From Branchinecta lynchi (taxonomy: Eukaryota; Arthropoda; Branchiopoda; Anostraca; Branchinectidae): DNA of 64,000 nucleotides. Shown one piece after another: positions 43,826 through 54,908 of the stretch. Both the position numbers and the translations under genes were made by a program. The notes beneath the pieces are model-generated. The model was not told the origin of the DNA, made no database searches, and worked only from the letters and a program-made list of their open reading frames with translations. The stretch lies in the NCBI GenBank assembly GCA_023053575.1, contig JAKZAP010000006.1, forward strand, positions 11,913,280-11,977,279, read 5' to 3'. How positions within the stretch are numbered: position 1 is the first letter of the stretch; every line of letters begins with the position of its first letter.

Positions 43826-44040
43826 ATTACATTATTTCTTAGAAAGGGAGAGCAACTTTTAGCCTTAAAATTAAGCTAACCTTTGTCTCTTTTTTTCTCC
43901 CCTCCCCCGGAAAAACCCATGCGTCTTTACCAGTAGAAATATTTCAACGCACCCGACATTGCCACAAAATGCAAAGTTTGTGTCGTCGGAAACGGAGAAT
44001 TTTGCGCGAAACCGCAGCAGTGTAGATCCGGTTGCAAACG
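43826..44040. repeat. Partial copy of the 10154-10624 repeat family
   Basis: Shared blocks include CCTAGGATTACA, AGAGCAA(C/T)TTTTAG, AAATATTTCAACGCA(T/C)CCGAC, and GCGCGAAA(T/C)CGCAGCAGTGT. It ends about 55 bp from the donor of the ACTR5 exon at 44095. Confidence 0.6.
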
Positions 44041-44094
44041 GTACGACAAGAAGCTAATAAGGAAAGTTGGAGGACGCAGTTCAAAGGCACCTAC

Positions 44095-44281
44095 CGTTCG
44101 AATTGCTTTGTAGACGTCCCAGTCTTCGTCCCGAGCACCAAAATCGTCCTGGTCCTTTTCCTTTTGACGTGCAGCCAGCTGGGAAATAATGCGCATGCGC
44201 TCCTGTCCGGCGGCAGTGCGACGCTTTGCCATCAGCGCCCGTTTCTGGCGCCTCGCGTTGCGCTTGTTAGTGATCTCTTCC
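44095..44281 (-). CDS. ACTR5: ACTR5 exon, basic RRxQ/DEDWDVY region
   Basis: Acceptor TTTTTAG, donor ACG|GTAGGT; 1 nt plus 62 codons. It encodes [33 protein letters not shown], and [19 protein letters not shown] basic helix followed by F-G-A-x-D-E-D-W-x-V-Y is a hallmark of the ARP5-specific insertion in many eukaryotes, implicated in INO80 and nucleosome contact. Likely a surface helix rather than actin fold. Confidence 0.93.
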
Positions 44282-44339
44282 CTAAAAAGAACGCATGAAA
44301 AGGGATCGACTAAAAAGAGGCACGGCACGGCAACACCTA

Positions 44340-44758
44340 AGTTGCGTTTTTGCTGATACCATGGTATCTGATACCACGGTCTAAAGTCGTTTTTGCAGTT
44401 ATCGTGATATCTGATACCACGGTCAAAAGGAGTTTTTGCAGTTATCGTGGTATCTGGCCAGTTATCGTGGTATCAGATATTGAGATACTACGGTCCGACC
44501 GTGGTAACTGGTCGTGGTATCTGAAAAATCATCCAACTTTCATCAAATTTTGTCCGATTGGTAAGAAAGAAGTTTAGCACTTAGTGATGTAACTGGATAT
44601 CTGGTTTTCTTTTGGGATGACTTCGAAAAGTGCTTATTTCGGCAATTGTCGTTTTTGCAGAGCACCGTGTATCAGATACCACGATAACTGCTAAAACGAC
44701 TAATTTCAGATCCAGTTACCGTGGTGACAGATACCATGGTATCAGCAGAAACGCAACT
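44340..44758. mobile_element. MITE with AGTTGCGTTTTTGCTGATAC ends
   Basis: Left end AGTTGCGTTTTTGCTGATAC and right end the inverse (GTATCAGCAGAAACGCAACT), with about 31 bp of inverted repeat and one mismatch. The interior repeats ATCGTGGTATCTGATACCACG-like palindromes several times. A 16-mer ACTAAAAAGAGGCACG lies outside on both sides (44309-44324 and 44779-44794). The target duplication is uncertain. The element begins 59 bp from the acceptor of the exon ending at 44281. Confidence 0.7.
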
Positions 44759-44794
44759 ATAGTGTAGGAGGCAAGAGTACTAAAAAGAGGCACG

Positions 44795-45361
44795 AAAACT
44801 AAAACGGCCCTTTCAGGCTTCAGAGTAACGGGCAGGAACAGTTTTCTAACGCGCCTTCTTTTAGGCTCTGGAGTTACGAACTTTCACTTGCTTGTTTACT
44901 AACAGCAAACATAGCAAAACCCAGTTACAATAGTAAAATTTGCTACGAGGATGTAGAAACATCTAACTTATCCAACAAAGCTACCAATCCAGTTTAGTGG
45001 TTACTACAGAATTGCCTGCCGTGTTTCATGCCAGTCAACTTTGGACCTAAACTGGGACCTAACACTCTCCCCCCTTCACCCGGCGAGATTCCCCGAATGA
45101 CAAATAGAGAGCTATTAATCTCCGCGACTACTTTTGCTGTTGCTCCGCTATTCCGGCGATGGGGCTGCCAGTACTTCGCCACCACAAAGCAATTCTAACA
45201 CACCTTGTTTAATCAAGATTTAATACAGGTTTAGCTTTCGCAGCTAGTGCAGATGAAGCTGGCTTTAGGAAAGAACGAAGTTTGTGTGAGCTTTATACGC
45301 TTATTGACAATACCGTTCCATCTACATAACCAAGTATACAAATATATGAAAAATGACTTAC
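44795..45361. other. ACTR5 intron, no feature seen
   Basis: No gene or repeat recognised. Confidence 0.35.
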
Positions 45362-45426
45362 TTTTCACTCTGTAGCTTTACCAGCCAGCTTTCCAGATTT
45401 TCGCCTTCTGGTGGCTCCAGCATTTT
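45362..45426 (-). CDS. ACTR5: ACTR5 short exon (65 bp)
   Basis: Acceptor GTCTTTTAG, donor GAAAA|GTAAGT. It encodes KMLEPPEGENLESWLVKLQSE plus 2 nt, which with the next exon makes Lys. It is a linker/helix before the basic region. Phase agrees on both sides, which supports such a short exon. Confidence 0.85.
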
Positions 45427-45817
45427 CTAAAAGACAATCTCTCTAAGACGCTCTGCTTTCAAACTGCATACTAAACTGTAAACTCCAACGAACTGAACGG
45501 ATAAAATTTTGGCTGACAGCTCTCGAAAGCTGTGTAAGTGGCCAGATTCTACGGTCGGCCGTTCACTTACTAGTTTAACGATACAACTTTCAGGATGGTC
45601 ACCATGAGCGTGTTCCACCCTACTAACAATAGTAACTATTAGTTACTATTTTTGTTCCAACCTCGTGAAAAGTTACTACGCTGACCGTTCCAACCTTCTC
45701 GAAATAGTAACTAATAGTAACTATTTGCTTACCATGGTCGGGAGCGTGGTAACTACGCATCTCTGTAACGGGATTGATTGGATTTGACCGCGGCATGATA
45801 TTCTGCTGGAAAATAGA

Positions 45818-47722
45818 ACAAGACCAAAGGTGTCGATGGGATCCCAAAAATCTAAGATTTGATCCAGACAATTCGGTCTTGTCTTCGCCAGGCTAATCAT
45901 CAGAGAAAACCGAGTTCAGATATTTTATCTACCTATCTATACCTCTATAAGTCATATCTATTTTGACGATATTGACCAAAACTTCCTGCTTTACTACTGC
46001 GAAATTTGCGGTTTCGCCCGAATTCCGAGCGAACTACTAGTCCAGCAAAAAAAGAAAATTCAGAAACGAAGCCGGCGTATCTCCTTATCCCTATAAAAAA
46101 AATCTAATCAACTTTAAATAAAATTTTGACTTAAAAAAAATGCGGGTACAACCGGATTCCGGACTAATTATATGTCCAGGAAAATGATCATTATATACAG
46201 ACTCAGCGTCTCTTCTTACCCCTGAATATATCGTCTAATCAACTTCAGATAAAGCTTTTACTTTTAACATATTTTCCGGTTTTGGCCGGATTACAGGCGA
46301 ACTAGTTGTCCGGCGAGAAAATGGTTTTCACCATCGGGTTCAGCATGTCTACTTACCCATAAATCAAACATTTAATCAACTTCAAATGAAACTGTTACTT
46401 CAACCAACTTTCCGGTTTTGGCCGGATTCCGGACGAACAGCTTGTCCGGCGACAAATTGATTTTCACCATCATGCTCAGCATGTCTTCTTACCCCTAAAT
46501 CAAACATTTAATCAACTTCAAATGAAACTTTTACTTTTAACCAACTTTCCGGTTTTTGCCGGATTCCGGACGAACTACTCGTCCAGCGAGAAAATGGTTT
46601 TCACCATCGTGCTCAGCATGTCTTCTTACCCCTAAATCAAACATTTAATCAACTTCAAATGAAACTTTTACTTTTAACAAACTTTCCGGTTTTTGCCGGA
46701 TTCCGGACGAACTACTTGTCCGGCGAGAAAATTATTGTCACCATCGTGCTCAGCATGTCTTCTTACCCCATAATCGACTATCACATTAGCTGTTTAAAAA
46801 TATTTTTGTTTGTAAATAAAATTTTGACTTAAAAAAATGCGGGTACAACCGGATTCCGGACTAATTATATGTCCAGGAAAATGATCATTATATACAGACT
46901 CAGCGTCTCTTCTTACCCCTGAATATATCGTCTAATCAACTTCAGATAAAGCTTTTACTTTTAACATATTTTCCGGTTTTGGCCGGATTACAGGCGAACT
47001 AGTTGTCCGGCGAGAAAATGGTTTTCACCATCGGGTTCAGCATGTCTACTTACCCATAAATCAAACATTTAATCAACTTCAAATGAAACTGTTACTTTAA
47101 CCAGCTTTCCGGTTTTGGCCGGATTCCGGACGAACAGCTTGTCCGGCGACAAATTGATTTTCACCATCATGCTCAGCATGTCTTCTTACCCCTAAATCAA
47201 ACATTTAATCAACTTCAAATGAAACTTTTACTTTTAACCAACTTTCTGGTTTTTGCCGGATTCCGGACGAACTACTCGTCCAGCGAGAAAATGGTTTTCA
47301 CCATCGTGCTCAGCATGTCTTCTTACCCCTAAATCAAACATTTAATCAACTTCAAATGAAACTTTTACTTTTAACAAACTTTCCGGTTTTTGCCGGATTC
47401 CGGACGAACTACTTGTCCGGCGAGAAAATTATTGTCACCATCGTGCTCAGCATGTCTTCTTACCCCATAATCGACTATCACATTAGCTGTTTAAAAATAT
47501 TTTTGTTTGTCCCTTAAACTGAACCCCCTCCCCCACCCCCAAATATAGGGCTACAGAGCCCATCTACGAACTCGACCTTACCCTTGACCCAAACAATCCT
47601 CATACCAAGTTTCATCAAAATATCTCATTCCCTTCAAGAGTTATCGTGCTTACAGACGGACGGACGGACAACTTTTGCGATGTCATAGGTATCCCTCCAC
47701 TTACGTTTTGGGATCCCAAAAA
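45818..47722 (+). mobile_element. Family B element, best-preserved copy
   Basis: 5' ACAAGACCAAAGGTGTCGAT then GGGATCCCAAAAAT; 3' CCACTTACGTTTTGGGATCC completing the TTTTGGGATCCCAAAA palindrome, then AAAA. It contains about ten ~137-bp units (GCCGGATTCCGG spacing 137 bp near 46422, 46559 and 46696), CAAGTTTCATCAAAATATC and a (GACG)n run at about 47658-47669. Part of the array is duplicated (separate entry). Confidence 0.82.
46117..47512 (+). repeat. 697-bp internal tandem duplication in family B
   Basis: AAAATTTTGACTTAAAAAAA at about 46121 recurs at about 46818, and the next roughly 690 bp are nearly identical through TTAGCTGTTTAAAAATATTT. The first copy ends where the second begins, so a whole five-unit block was duplicated recently. 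Confidence 0.88.
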
Positions 47723-47861
47723 TCGTTCCAGCCTTGACGGCAAAAAGCCAGAATTCGTGACGCCATTGGTAGTAACTTCGGTAAGTAGTCCATATGTACC
47801 GTCGTAAAAAAAAGGCTATTTGGCAGCGGTAAATTCTAAGGTATGGGCTGCTGGAACAAAA

Positions 47862-48404
47862 AAAAATCAGCACACGCAGGGGGGGGGGAGCAAGAAGTGA
47901 CAGTCGCTTTTAAGCGGGACCCTCAAAACTTTGACAAAGGCAGTCAGCGGCATAGAAACAAAAGACCTAGGTACGTAGACAGATACTTCAGCAGTATCAA
48001 AGACTGACCAATCGTGTAAATAACATGAAACTTCTGACAGTGTAGCAAGACAATTACGAAGTGGCAACGCTGGTTCCCACCCAGTCCCGCTTACATTCCG
48101 GATTTTGCAATTATCATATAAGAAGTTGGGCAGGTAAATGGACAATAAAAGGTGATGTAATATTACTACACAAATATCATGTTCATTACTATTCAGTGGA
48201 ACACCTTGACCTTTCCAAACCCTAACGAGCACTATTATTGTAACCGATACTTGTGCATTACGATGTATCTGTGAAGTTCAAAACAGTTTTGTGCTATGTA
48301 ATGCACGATGGCCTGCAGGCTGGTAAGCCCCAATCAACTTTTACGGAATTAAGTCGCTGATTTCTGCCCTGCTTACTGCCTGAAGACTGAAATTTATTTT
48401 CAGC
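47862..48404. other. ACTR5 intron, no feature seen
   Basis: Only a G-run at 47881-47888. No exon or element recognised. Confidence 0.35.
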
Positions 48405-48590
48405 AGTCACCATGCAAGTTTGTATGCCAGATATCTCACACTGCATTACCTGGAGAAACAAAAAAAGACGTCAACGCGCAGGCTCGTAGATGAGATGCAG
48501 CGTGGGACAATCCCCCCCCCCCCAACAATCCCCTAGTTCATAATACGTCTAGGCACTTGAGCTTCATCGTCATCATTTTTTTTTCTTCAG
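48405..48590. repeat. Duplicate intron segment with exon-end remnant, lacking family A
   Basis: ATGCAAGTTTGTATGCCAGA, GACGTCAACGCGCAGGCTCG and GAGCTTCATCGTCATCAT recur at about 49190, 51100 and 51471. In the second location a family A element (49236-51099) and a MITE intervene. The last part is a copy of the 3' end of the ACTR5 exon at 51469-51552 with a damaged donor (CTCAAGTGCC instead of CTCAGGTGCG). Confidence 0.8.
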
Positions 48591-48617
48591 ATCTTGACTG
48601 TACTGCAGAACACTTAC

Positions 48618-48755
48618 CGTACTAGCAGACTCAAGAGCGGCTGGTTTCGTTGCTTCCTCCATTCGCAGCGACTCCTTGTCAATCTTTTCACCTAATTTCT
48701 TTATCGCGTTGTTTAGCTCCTGAACAGAGGCAAAGCCATGATCTTCCAGCAGCAG
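48618..48755 (-). CDS. ACTR5: ACTR5 exon
   Basis: Acceptor GTTTTGCAG, donor ACG|GTAAGT, 46 codons. It encodes LLLEDHGFASVQELNNAI, KKLGEKIDKESLRMEE and TKPAALESAST. A helical segment (LLEDHGF.S..EL...I..L) corresponds to the ARP5 insertion region with (L)(N)..S.EEL...I..L. Predicted coiled-coil or helical, not core actin. Confidence 0.9.
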
Positions 48756-49235
48756 CTGCAAAACGTGTGTTGTCAATAGGCGTAATTCTTTATCTCTCAG
48801 TCGAAAATGAACCCCAGTGCACTATTTTCCTTGACGTTTTACACTTTTTCGTGGACAGCTCCTAACTGTTCCGAGCTTACAAACACGAACTATCGGATCA
48901 TCTTAGAAGCATGGTATAAATGAAGGCCAGCCAAAGATGAGCATTAGGAACAAGTCCAATTCCTACCCGACCGTCACCCAAAGATCATCTTGGGTTCAAA
49001 GATGGTTCGTTGGTCACGAACTTGAGACCTTAGAACATGCGCTAGGGGTTACGAGAACGGGCTGAGAAAACTTCCCAATGCACTGCAAGTCAGCTTCGTC
49101 CTGGCATATGCTGGGGTTCACGGGGTTTATGTTAAAATCTATTCCTGACACCAACGTGGTCCCATGAAAGACAAACCCAAGAGCAGTCACTATGCAAGTT
49201 TGTATGCCAGATATTTCACACTACATTAAAACAAA
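48756..49235. other. ACTR5 intron
   Basis: Unrecognised except for the start (about 49181) of the duplicated segment described for 48405-48590. Confidence 0.4.
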
Positions 49236-51099
49236 ACAAGAGCTGTAAGCTCATATGGCACTTGCATGGGTTAAGATGTTTTGATTGATCAAAAGTAAGT
49301 TTCGACTTTGCGGTTGAGATGCGCACTCTAAGGGAGCTGGAACTTCATTTGTAAGCAAAACCCTTGAGGCAAAAATGCTAATGGCTGATGGACATCATGA
49401 AAATGAATATATTGCTTAAAAGTATTTTTTCTACTTTGCGGTCAAGATTGGTACTTTAAGGAAATCGGACTTGGGAAGTAGCAATTTCTAAATGTTGTTG
49501 AATCTCCAATATCCCAGCAAAGTTTCATCGTCCTAGCACATCTGGAAGTACCTGAACTCGCGATCACCGGAATCAAAGACCCCCCCCCCCCTCCAACTCC
49601 ACCCACAATACCCGGAGCCAATCCGGTTCTATAAATGATTAATCCAGAGCATCTATCTGTCATTCCGACGAAGTTCGATCCAGATCACACCAGTCTAAGC
49701 GGGTCGACTATTTTCCGCCCTCCCCCCAATAATTGCCAGATTCGGTCCGGAAATGAAAAAGATCCCCAGAGAAAAATGTCCTCTGTTCAATTATTAAATT
49801 TCACTCGAATCCGATCACCCGTTCCAAAGTTACGCACGACTCAATATTCCGGATTCCCCTCCCTCAACTCCCCCCCCCCCCAAGATTATCATATCGAGGA
49901 TTTTTTTTTATTCCAAGTCAGTTTGACCGGGTCCCTGATATGCCTGCTAAGTTTCGTCGTGAAAATCTCCAAAAAACGGAATTCCGGCCCCCCCCCCCCC
50001 TCAAGTGTCCGGATCCAGTCAAATTGTGTAAAAGATTTACATGGATCAGATGTTTGTTCTTCCCCGCAAGTTTCACTCCGATACCATCATTCTAACTGTT
50101 TCTCGATATTTTCGCCCCCCCCCCCCCATCTTCCCCATGGTGCCCGTAGCCAATCCGATTCAGTAAATGATTTATCGAGAGCATCGTTTGTTCTTCCCAC
50201 AAAGTTCCATTCCGATCACTCCATTCAAAGCGGGTCACGTATTCCCCCCCCCCCCCAACTCCCCCCTGGCCAACGAATCCGGTCAAGACTTTAAACGGGA
50301 CATCACAGATATACAATCTATTCAGTTATTAAGTTTCATTACAATCCGATCACCCGTTCGAAAGGTAAACACTTCTCAATTTACCGGATTCCCCTGCCCT
50401 CCACTCCCCCCCAAAATGGTCGGATCGGAAAACTGACTATTTCTAAGTTTGTTTGGTCGGGTTTCTGAATCGCCTGCCAAGTTTCATGGTCCTAGCACAG
50501 CTGGAAATACCCCAACTCGAAAAAGTGTGACAAAATGCCCTACATTTTCAAGTTTCCAGCGCCCCCCACTCCCCCGCATATGGTCGGACCGGGAAACTGA
50601 TTATTTCCAGGTTAGTTTGGTAGGGTCCTTGATACGCCTGCCAAGTTTCATTGTCCTAGCTCATCTGGAAGTACCCTAACTCAAAAAGTGTGACAAAATG
50701 ACCTATATTTTCATGTTTCCAGCGCCCCCACTCCCTCGCATATGGTCGGATCGGCAAACTGATTATTTCCAGGTTAGTTTAGTCGGGTCACCGATATGCC
50801 TGCCAAGTTTCATTGTCCTAGCTCATCTGGAGGTCCCTAACTCGAAAAAGTGTGACAAAATGCCCTAAATTTTCAACTTTCCAGCGCCTCCCACTCCCCC
50901 GCATATGGTCGGATTGGGAAACTGATTATTTCCAGGTTAGTTTGGTCGGGACCCTGATATTCCTGCCAAGTTTCATTGTCCTAGCACATCTGGAAGTACC
51001 CTAACTCGAAAAAGTGTGACAAAAAACTCGGACCGACCGACAGACGGAATTGTGATCGGTATATGGCACTTGAGCCAGAGTCTGCAAGTACCATAAAAA
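49236..51099 (+). mobile_element. Family A element, copy 6 with filled-site evidence
   Basis: 5' ACAAGAGCTGTAAGCTCATA; 3' hairpin ATGGCACTTG ... CAAGTACCAT plus AAAAAG. Closely related to the 23266 copy. The duplicate segment at 48405-48590 lacks it: there the sequence runs GAGAAACAAAAAAAGACGTC, so insertion was within an A-run with no long target duplication. Confidence 0.82.
50513..51020 (+). repeat. ~163-bp tandem units inside family A copy 6
   Basis: AACTCGAAAAAGTGTGACAA recurs at about 50513, 50678, 50840 and 51003, each followed by CAGCGCC, CCGCATATGGTCGG, TATTTCCAGGTTAGTTT and CCTGCCAAGTTTCATTGTCC. Three full units plus the start of a fourth. The 23266 copy has only one, so unit number varies between copies. 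Confidence 0.85.
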
Positions 51100-51168
51100 G
51101 ACGTCACCGCGCAGGCTCGTAAATGAGATGCAGGGTGGGACTATTACGTCACTTCCGGACAATCCCCA

Positions 51169-51445
51169 AGGGAGACTCTGGCGATCTCTTGGATTCGCTT
51201 TCCGAAAAGCAAAGCGAGATTCCGACGAGCGCAAGAACAAACAGAAAGTCGTTGCGCATCAGTTGCACCTTTACAAATTCTCGATGACTTGCTGAAATAA
51301 ATCTCCACTCGCGAAGTGGATTCGCTTTTCCAAGTGCTAGCGGAGCGCGAGAACAACTCTGGAAAGCGAAGCGAGTTTTAGCCGAAGTCGCAAGAACATC
51401 CGGAGCATAAGCTCGCGGAGCTTTCCAGACCGCCAGAATCGCCCT
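51169..51445. mobile_element. MITE, AGGGCGATTCTGGCGGTCT family, copy 1
   Basis: Ends AGGGAGACTCTGGCGATCTC and GACCGCCAGAATCGCCCT. 277 bp, with ATTCGCTTTCCGAAAAGCAA and GTTGCACCTTTACAA in the interior. It lies 23 bp from the donor side of the ACTR5 exon at 51469. Confidence 0.78.
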
Positions 51446-51468
51446 CTACTTTATATACGTCTACGCAC

Positions 51469-51552
51469 CTGAGCTTCATCGTCATCATCACACTGTCCGA
51501 GCGACTCCTTGACGGATAGCATCTCCGCGTGTAGTGTGACGTCGGCAGCAAG
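51469..51552 (-). CDS. ACTR5: ACTR5 exon (84 bp)
   Basis: Acceptor TTTCTAG, donor CTCAG|GTGCGT, 28 codons in phase 0. It encodes LAADVTLHAEMLSVKESLGQ then CDDDDEAQ. Helical start plus acidic end; corresponds to the ARP5 insertion between the RRR-rich exon and the LLLEDHGF exon. Confidence 0.85.
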
Positions 51553-51599
51553 CTAGAAAATTGATTTAAAGAGTCAATTAAAAGCACAACAGGGAAGGT

Positions 51600-52449
51600 T
51601 TCGGCGTCGTGTCCCAATTTGCTGTTGCAGAAACAGACACTGCGCACTCGCCAAATGCAAGACTCCTGCATTTGGTCGGGGCAAGATGTCGGGGGCAAGA
51701 CGAAGCAGGCTTCAGATTTAGGAACACATTTTTTTTTAGCCAAACACAGATGTATCCGTTCACCTTCATTTCCGAAACTTAACCAAACTACATGATAATT
51801 TCCACGTTACAGATTCTGGAACGCGTACTCTATCCTTCCAAGTACGGCTTTTACTAGAAAAGATCTTTTGACAATAAAAAGGTTCAGAAACATGGTTTCT
51901 CAAATACACTCATACTTTCCTCATGGAATTAGGGTTACCGCAAAGCATTCTAAAGTACCTGATAATAGCCATGAGTCTCAAAGCGATGGGATGCAACTTT
52001 ACTCTTGGTCATAGCTTTTAAAGATTCAAGATTCATCTAATAAAATAGCTATCGTAGTTATGGCTACCGCTGCAACTAATTTCCGCTACCTTTTACAACA
52101 TAATAAGCACTACGTATGATTAATCATACTTGTCAAAAAAGGACAGCAGACAGCAGTTCGTCGACGGAACATTTCCAGATGACCCGAACTCTGGATGGAC
52201 CGACCTTACCTGTGGTGCACCGCACGGTACGAAATGAGCAGCGTTACTTTTTCTAGCTGTAATAAAGGAAATCCTCTCTGAACTGATGAAAGGTTTAAGT
52301 TTGTGGACGATCTCTCGTTGCTTTTGAAACACTTGGTGGGAGGCCTAGCCCCCGGTGCACGGTTCAGAGCTTGAACAACAGTGCAAAACAAGTATGCTTG
52401 AAGTTAACAGTCAAAATCAAAAGTACTCTGGTTTAATAAGCTTAAACAT
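51600..52449. other. ACTR5 intron, no feature seen
   Basis: No element recognised; open frames are short and lack motifs. Confidence 0.35.
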
Positions 52450-53095
52450 GAAATCCACATGCCCCTACCGCTACTTCCAATTAAAAAAAGCGCTACTATT
52501 TTGGGAGTAACTTTCAGCGCTGACTGCTCATTCAAAGATCATGTCGATGGCTTAGTATGAAAGGGCCGTTCCTCCCTGCTGATCTTAGTGTCAATGCGTA
52601 GGCTTGGTTTTACAGTTCCTGAACTTCGCCTTGCATACCCCACCCATGTGCCAAGGAGTCCAATACTGCTGCGACTCCAAGTGCAGAACACGGCCTATCT
52701 AACGGAAGATCTGGAAGCCATACAACACGCATGAAAATTATGATGAGACCTGGCTACCAGTCATACGATCAGGCACTGTCAGTGTTAAGAATCCCGAGCC
52801 TCAACAACCAAAGAGAAGCTACCAAAAGAGAAATACCGATCCTTGCCCCCCCCCCCCCCCCCCCCCGATGCCCCGAAGAATAGCAGGACAGGACGGCAAA
52901 ATAGATTAAACTTGCAAGTGGACAAACCTCGAGGTTCCTGAACTCGTTTGCGCCTTTTCCCAGAGATCTTTAGCAAAGTGAACAATCAGTGTAATATATT
53001 TTATTTCGTTTCTGTAATGACCAGCGTAATTTAGCATCTTTTGCTGAAGAAAGCTAAGAAGTTGGTTTGTCAATAAACCGTTTGATTTGATGATT
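52450..53095 (+). pseudogene. LINE RT C-terminal fragment with tail
   Basis: Frames give SATILGVTFSADCSFKDHVD, GFTVPELRLAYPTHV, a damaged QVQNTAYL block, and PGYQSYDQALSVLRIPSLNN, in the order expected for a CR1/Jockey-like LINE after the RT. Stops and frameshifts interrupt it. A long C-run (52846-52866) lies inside. The 3' tail has TTGATTTGATGATTCATT at about 53082-53099. Confidence 0.8.
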
Positions 53096-53334
53096 CATTT
53101 GTTAGTACTGGTCGCCTCTACCGTGGCTTGGCGCAAAAAAACTTAGGTTTTCTGGCGACAAATTTAAAATCAATGTGCGCCGTGATTAAATACCATGCAC
53201 TGCAGGACTAAAGCACAGAAATCCGAGAGATATCCGATTTGGCAACGCTAAATATCATGCCGGATCTACAACCATTTACTCACGCATGAGCAATTTTCGA
53301 TGAAAATCCAACTGCTGAAAAGAATTTTACTAAA

Positions 53335-54378
53335 AAGAAGAGCTACGAGCTCATATGGCACTTGCTACGAGTAGGTGGTGCAAGAAACGAGAAAGTAGAT
53401 GAGAACGTCATAAAATATCCCCTTAAAACTATGATCGGATCTGGAAATAGGATATCTAGTTTCACTCGTGTCTGAGCATTTCCGCATCACTTCGGATCAT
53501 CTAGGGCGAATGACTACCTTCCAAGTTTACATCCACTCGTCTGATCCCTAGACGTTGCCACACTATTTCCGGTAACCCCCCTCCAACTCCCCCTCAATAG
53601 CCGAATCTGGTTCGGACACATCAATGACTTGACACGGACATCTGAGACGATAGATCTTTCCATATTTGTCAAGTTTCATTCAAATCCGATCGCCCGTAGT
53701 TATAAATGTCACTAGTTTCCGGATTCCCCATCCTCCCCCCCCCCAACGAAGTTCGGATTGTCCAAACGGCTATTCTAAAGTCGGTCTATTCGGGTCCCTC
53801 ATATTCATGTAGTGTTTCATCATCCTAGTACATCGGGAAGTACCGAACTCGCACGACCATCAGAATCCCCTCCCCCCCCCCCCCCACAACTCTCCTCACA
53901 GTGTCCAAACCCGGTCCGGTTCTGTCAGAGATATATCTAGGACTTGTGCTTGTTCTTCCCACCAAGTTTCATCCCGCTCCCTATCCTCAAAGCATTTCCT
54001 AAGATTTCGCCCCACACCCCCACCCCTCAAACTCCTCCCAAAGTCACCGGATCCAGTTCGGATTTGAAGTGGGTCGTCTGAGACACGAGCTCTTTCCAAA
54101 TATCAAGTTTTATAAAGATCAAGTCCCCAGTTCAAAAGTTCACAAATGCCTCAAGATTCAGGATTCCGCTTCCCTCCACTCCCCCCACGATGGTCGAATC
54201 CGGGTATTTACTGTTTCCAAGTTCATCTTTTCTGGTCCCTGATACGCCTGCCAAATTTCATCGTCGTAGCTTCTGTGGAAGTGCCCAAATTAGCAAAACC
54301 CGGACCGACCGACCGACGGATGGACAGAAATTGCGATCGCTATATGGCACTGGGCCAAAGGGCAAGTGTCATAAAAAA
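53335..54378 (+). mobile_element. Family A element, copy 7 (short)
   Basis: 5' GAGCTACGAGCTCATATGGC (start slightly decayed); 3' hairpin ATGGCACTGGGC ... CAAGTGTCAT plus an A-run. (GACC)n at about 54303-54315. At about 1.04 kb it is the shortest full copy, with fewer internal units. Its 5' end resembles copy 4 rather than copies 1, 3 and 6, so at least two subfamilies exist. Confidence 0.76.
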
Positions 54379-54573
54379 AATGTAAAATCCATCCCAACTG
54401 TTCTGACACTTAGCCTGCTGTGCCCCCGTGACGGCACTAAGCCAAACAATAACCTGTTGCGGCTTTTCAGTAATCCACAGACAAATAAACAGAAATACAG
54501 TACTGGTTAAGCCTGCCCCTGATTTTTGCAGGGGTAGAAGCCGTAGCATAAGGGGTAAGTGAAAAAGATTTAC

Positions 54574-54789
54574 CCTTTCAGCTCGCCTTCTTCGCTGCAT
54601 CTGCGCCAGTTTCTTCCCCAGTTCCTTCCTTTTCTCTTTTAGGGCTTCATTCACAACCGGGGGAGGAGCCTGTGGTAACTGACCAGTCTCAATTCGCTTA
54701 ACATTCTCTTGGTAGTACTCGGGGTCGGACCATCGGCGTAGCTCTTCTAAGTAAGACTCTGAGACGTAGCAGTGGTCGTAGAGCAGTTC
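54574..54789 (-). CDS. ACTR5: ACTR5 exon
   Basis: Acceptor TTGTTCCAG, donor AGG|GTAAAT, 72 codons. It encodes ELLYDHCYVSESYLEEL, RRWSDPEYYQENV, a Pro-rich stretch (PQAPPPVV) and KEKRKELGKKLAQMQRRRRA. The (H)CYVSE.Y.EEL..W..P.YY motif is conserved in ARP5 orthologues. The C-terminal half is a basic helix of the ARP5 insertion. Confidence 0.94.
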
Positions 54790-54908
54790 CTGGAACAAGA
54801 AAGACACAAATTAATTTTTGTTCGTCGGCAATGCACCAGACATCCCAGTGGTGTACGTTAAACGGTACGGCATGCATTCAACTATACTTAAAAGTCAGAA
54901 GCACTTAC

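Larger units (their letters stand above)
45608..47861. mobile_element. MITE-like repeat (3170 family), split by family B
   Basis: Segments 45608-45817 and 47723-47861 together match the intact copy at 3170-3470 in inverted orientation: GTAACTATTAGTTACTA, GGGATTGATTGGATT, then GTTCCAGCCTTGACG and GAATTCGTGACG. The break coincides with the two ends of the family B element. Confidence 0.7.
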
